In this document: in pieces, positions 60,730 to 64,000 of the stretch
How positions within the stretch are numbered: position 1 is the stretch's first letter
Layout of the letters: each line of letters begins with the position of its first letter
Origin: Tetrahymena thermophila SB210
Lineage: Eukaryota; Ciliophora; Oligohymenophorea; Hymenostomatida; Tetrahymenidae
Direction of reading: 5' to 3'
Length of the DNA stretch: 64,000 nt
Assembly (NCBI RefSeq): GCF_000189635.1
Contig: NW_002476495.1
Coordinates: forward strand, 186,001 to 250,000
Made by a program: the position numbers and the translations under genes
Notes under the pieces: model-generated
What the model saw: only the letters and a program-made list of their open reading frames with translations
Told to the model about the DNA's origin: nothing
Databases searched by the model: none

Positions 60730-61640
60730 AAATAATCTGGCTTTCTTTATATCATAGAGTCTTGATCTTTTTTCTAGAATTTGTTTCCTCTTACATAAAT
60801 TCTCAGTTTTTCTATTAGTTAATTTAGTATGTCACTTATCTGTCAAGGTAAAAGTGCAGAGGGCATTTTTCATGAATTTGTTAATTGAATGTATACTTAC
60901 TTATCTTTAATATACGTGTTGTTTGGTGTTAATAATATTTACATCTCGATAATAAAAATTATTATATAATATGTGCTAGACTAGAAAGTTATAAAAATTT
61001 CCTTTCAGTCTATGTCTTAATTTGCTGATTACAGTAAAATTGATAATTTTTCTAACCAAAAAAAAGTAACAGAAAATGAGCATAAGACTTGAATAAAGAG
61101 AGATAAATAATCACATCCAGCAAAATTTAGATGAATTTTTATAGAGTTACCCCTTAATAAAAGCTTTATTATTTTGCTATTTATTAAGTCTTCTTCAAGA
61201 ATTATTTACAAGATTTTTATATATCATATATCTTATTTTATTGAATCAACTAATAAAATATAGCTATATATATTCTAGATTAAACATCACCAATTTGTGA
61301 AATCGCTGAATCCCTTTTATTATGTTGTTAAAATTTTTAGTTTTCCTATTTTTAAACATCCAAAATAACTAACTCTACCCTAAAAAAATATCAATTTAAA
61401 TAATAAGATCTGATACAAATATTTAATATTTCAACAACTCTATCTGTATGCTTAATATATTATGTCTTTTCGTCTTTAAAAAAAATAAATACCTTAGTAA
61501 AAAGTCAGACTAATTTTTGATCTCACTAACATCTCTAATAAAATTCTAACTTTAATTCTTCTTCATTAAAAAAATCTCTACAAAATGAAGAGCTGACAGA
61601 CAGATAGGCATGTTTGAGGTTTTATTTGGCTCTCTCTTAT
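60730..61640 (-). pseudogene. Decaying unrecognised gene inside duplication copy 2
   Basis: Counterpart of the minus-strand remnant at 34,880-35,830. It keeps FCRDFFNEEELKLEFYQ, KRDSAISQIGDV, FYQLIQQNKIYDIQKSCK and DRQVTYQINQ. An 11-base loss after EFYQ and later TGA codons (for example after INQQKN) break it. Product unrecognised. Confidence 0.5.
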
Positions 61641-63100
61641 CCCCTGTCATTTAATTTACTAAATTATTTTTACATTTTAATTAATGAATAAAATTTAAAT
61701 TAAAAATTGTATAAATTATTCACTTAAATCTAAAAATTAATTTATGAAAATAGATTGCTATTTTGATATTTAAAAACTTTCAATGTAGTTTCTTCTTGTA
61801 AAAATTGATAAAATATTTATTTAAATATTCTAACTTAGAGCAAACCCTCTTTTAAATAATGTAAGCAATTAATTTATGGAAAACGAAATCTTTAATTAAA
61901 AACCCTTAAAATTTAAATAAGACAATTAGCTGGCTTGGTTTAGCTTACTATTTTGACATTTCCGCCACTTTTTATATCAGAAATAAATGTTTTTTTAAAT
62001 ATTAAATATTTATGGATATAATTACGATTATCTAAAAATAATAGGTTGTAAAATACTTTATAAATATAATACAAAAAATGCTTTTAATTTTCAAAAAATT
62101 TAAATTAAACGAAAAATTTATAGCTATCAATCTATCTGTAATTTTGATAGCATAATTTTTTTAAATTAAATTAGGTAAGACTCAATTAATTCAAATTATG
62201 AAAATTCAGAGTAAATTTTATAATATAGACTGTTATTCAAATAAAAAAAAATTATTTTGATTATTATTATTATAATATAGCAGGAAGGAAGATACAAATC
62301 TCTTCTATTGTTTTAACTATTTTTGCTAAAAATAATAAATAACAGAGTGAAATAAAGGATTATGTAAATTACTTTATCATTTGTAGCAAAAATGAGAAAA
62401 TTGCATTAATAAAAATAATTTCATCAAATAATTAAATAAAATTAAAATCCTATTTTTATAGAGTTAATTTGAAATAATTAATATTAGAAACAAAATTTAC
62501 AAACATTGAATCTAATTTAATTGATAAATGAGATAGTCAAATTAGTTTTAAATTTTGCTTTATAAATTTTATTTTTAAATAAAATATTAAAATAATTCAG
62601 CAATATTTTATTAAAGAAAAAATTCACACTTTATTATTCATGAAAAAATTTTCATTCTTTAATAAATTTAATAAAAATTATATAATAAATTAATTAATTA
62701 ATTTTTCAATCCTTTTTTTAAAAATTCAGTTTGTTAGTTTCTTTATTTGCTATTTGGAATAGTTGTTAGTGTAAAAAAAAAAATTATTATTATGAAATTG
62801 CATATTTTAAATGAAAAAAGGTGTCTTTAAATTATTGAATAAAATAAAAAAATGTAAAAATATAAAATAAGATTTAGGATACTAATAATATTAATTAAGA
62901 ATATAAAAATACAAATTATATTGATATTTCATTTCAAGCAAAGTTTTTAAATAAATAAATAAATAAAAGAAGATATTGAGATAAAAGTAAAATGTTAATA
63001 ATATTAATTTAAATGAACTAATTTTTAATTTCTTTTTTATTGACTATCATTCAGTTTCTTAAAATTCTAAATAAAATTAAATGTTTATATCAATTTGGTT

Positions 63101-63150
<50 letters not shown>

Positions 63151-63160
63151 CAGCCAGTCA
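63101..63160. repeat. (TTAG)n microsatellite within duplication copy 2
   Basis: About twelve TTAG units ending in AGTCAGCCAGTCA. Copy 1 has CAGT units at the same place. Confidence 0.9.
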
Positions 63161-63816
63161 TTTTTAGATATTTTACTTTAGCTAGTGAAATTAAATTTTA
63201 CTGAAAATTATAATTGTTTTAGTTGCTTAAATATATTCTGATTTTTAACTAAAATCTATAATAATAAAACTCATAAAAAATATTTAGCATTTTGTAAATA
63301 AATTAAAGTTATTTAATTTAATTATTAAACAGAATCGCTTATACTACTAAAATTTGGTCATATTTTGTAATTGCTAGATTTATAACTTTTTTTGTTTTAT
63401 TTAATATAATAATAATAAGTACATAAAAAAATAAATTAAAATATCACTCTTGAGAATTAAAATCTAACAAACAAATAAAGTAGTCCTTTTGAATTTGCAA
63501 AGGGAGAATATCCTTTGAAATTTAAAAAGGGGGAACATTTTTTATTTTACATGGGAAAAAACATTAAATAACTATAGTAATAATAGGAAAAATCAATGTA
63601 AGATATATATTTTTATAAATAAATCCCTCCTGTTAGTTGGATATATTATAATTATATTAGTTGCTTTTTATTAGTATATGAATATATTTATGAGAATTTC
63701 ATATAGTAGATTTAAGAAGAAAATTTTAAAATAATCAAAAATCAATCAAAGAAGCTTTCAATCATTTATTTATTTATCAAAAATTTTAATCTAATGATTT
63801 CTTAGAATCTCCAAAC

Positions 63817-63836
63817 CTACCTACCTACCTACCTAC
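63817..63836. repeat. (CTAC)n microsatellite
   Basis: About five CTAC units in the tandem-unit part of duplication copy 2; absent from copy 1. Confidence 0.85.
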
Positions 63837-64000
63837 TTCACCATCTGTATTTAAATTTTAAATGACTTATTTTTCTTTAAAGATTAATTTATTTGTAATT
63901 CATTAAAGTGTATAATGGAAAAACATATTGTAAAAAGATTTAATAAGTAATTTTAATATAAACAAAAATCAATCAAGGAAGCTTTCATTCAATGTATTTA

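Larger units (their letters stand above)
59815..64000 (+). repeat. Large direct duplication, copy 2 (runs off the window)
   Basis: Matches 34,016-38,390 in order and orientation (see copy 1). Its right end lies beyond the window. Local differences include extra or lost blocks of tens of bases and different microsatellites at the same site. Confidence 0.85.

Noticed and set aside
1-64000. Telomeric repeats or a chromosome breakage sequence
   Set aside because: No GGGGTT/CCCCAA tract and no match to the TAAACCAACCTCTTT element was seen on either strand.
1-64000. tRNA, rRNA or CRISPR features
   Set aside because: No cloverleaf with a T-loop consensus, no rRNA-like stretch and no short regularly spaced direct repeats with unique spacers were found. 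The antigen upstream motif array is too degenerate and its spacers are related.

Overview
The window is AT-rich ciliate nuclear DNA, most likely from Tetrahymena. TAA and TAG occur inside frames where a conserved glutamine fits, and only TGA ends the well-supported genes. Introns are AT-rich with GT...AG ends. The five antigen genes and the LRR repeat type also look like Tetrahymena, or its relative Ichthyophthirius. Everything below was read by hand with the ciliate code. No telomeric repeat, tRNA, rRNA or CRISPR array was seen. Whether this is macronuclear or micronuclear DNA cannot be decided from the sequence.

Layout. 0.3-7.1 kb holds two minus-strand genes: a four-exon cytochrome b5/fatty acid 2-hydroxylase-type protein (405 aa) whose histidine metal ligands are partly missing, and a 1,230-aa cysteine-rich single-pass membrane protein. 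9.0-13.0 kb is a 13-exon leucine-rich-repeat gene with eleven consecutive 90-nt exons, one repeat each. A shorter paralogue lies at 23.2-25.9 kb next to a ~1.2-kb palindrome and carries a small inverted-repeat insertion in one intron. 13.8-14.6 kb is a TPR protein.

Five paralogous genes for small, secreted, probably GPI-anchored, cysteine-repeat surface proteins of immobilization-antigen type lie at 16.8, 20.0, 42.1, 45.7 and 48.6 kb, all on the plus strand. They share upstream blocks, an array of a ~28-bp AT-rich motif and a conserved 3' flank. Repeat number varies (2, 4, 4, 5, 5), and the two five-repeat genes are nearly identical. Between them lie a 739-aa cysteine-rich protein with signal peptide and GPI-type tail (28.2-30.6 kb) and a two-domain Kazal protease inhibitor (32.0-32.4 kb, minus).

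A ~4-kb direct duplication (34.0-38.4 kb and 59.8 kb to the window end) carries two decaying copies of an unrecognised minus-strand gene. 50.1-52.0 kb has a multi-exon membrane-protein gene or its remains. 53.5-57.7 kb has cysteine-rich and then beta-rich exons of an unrecognised large protein. 58.0-58.8 kb is a broken coding stretch ending in a reverse-transcriptase-like FADD motif.

Taken together, this is a tandemly amplifying surface-protein neighbourhood. Antigens, other cysteine-rich secreted or membrane proteins and a secreted inhibitor sit among duplicated, decaying DNA. Exon boundaries in the clear genes are supported by reading frames that close exactly. Those at 50-58 kb are only partly resolved.
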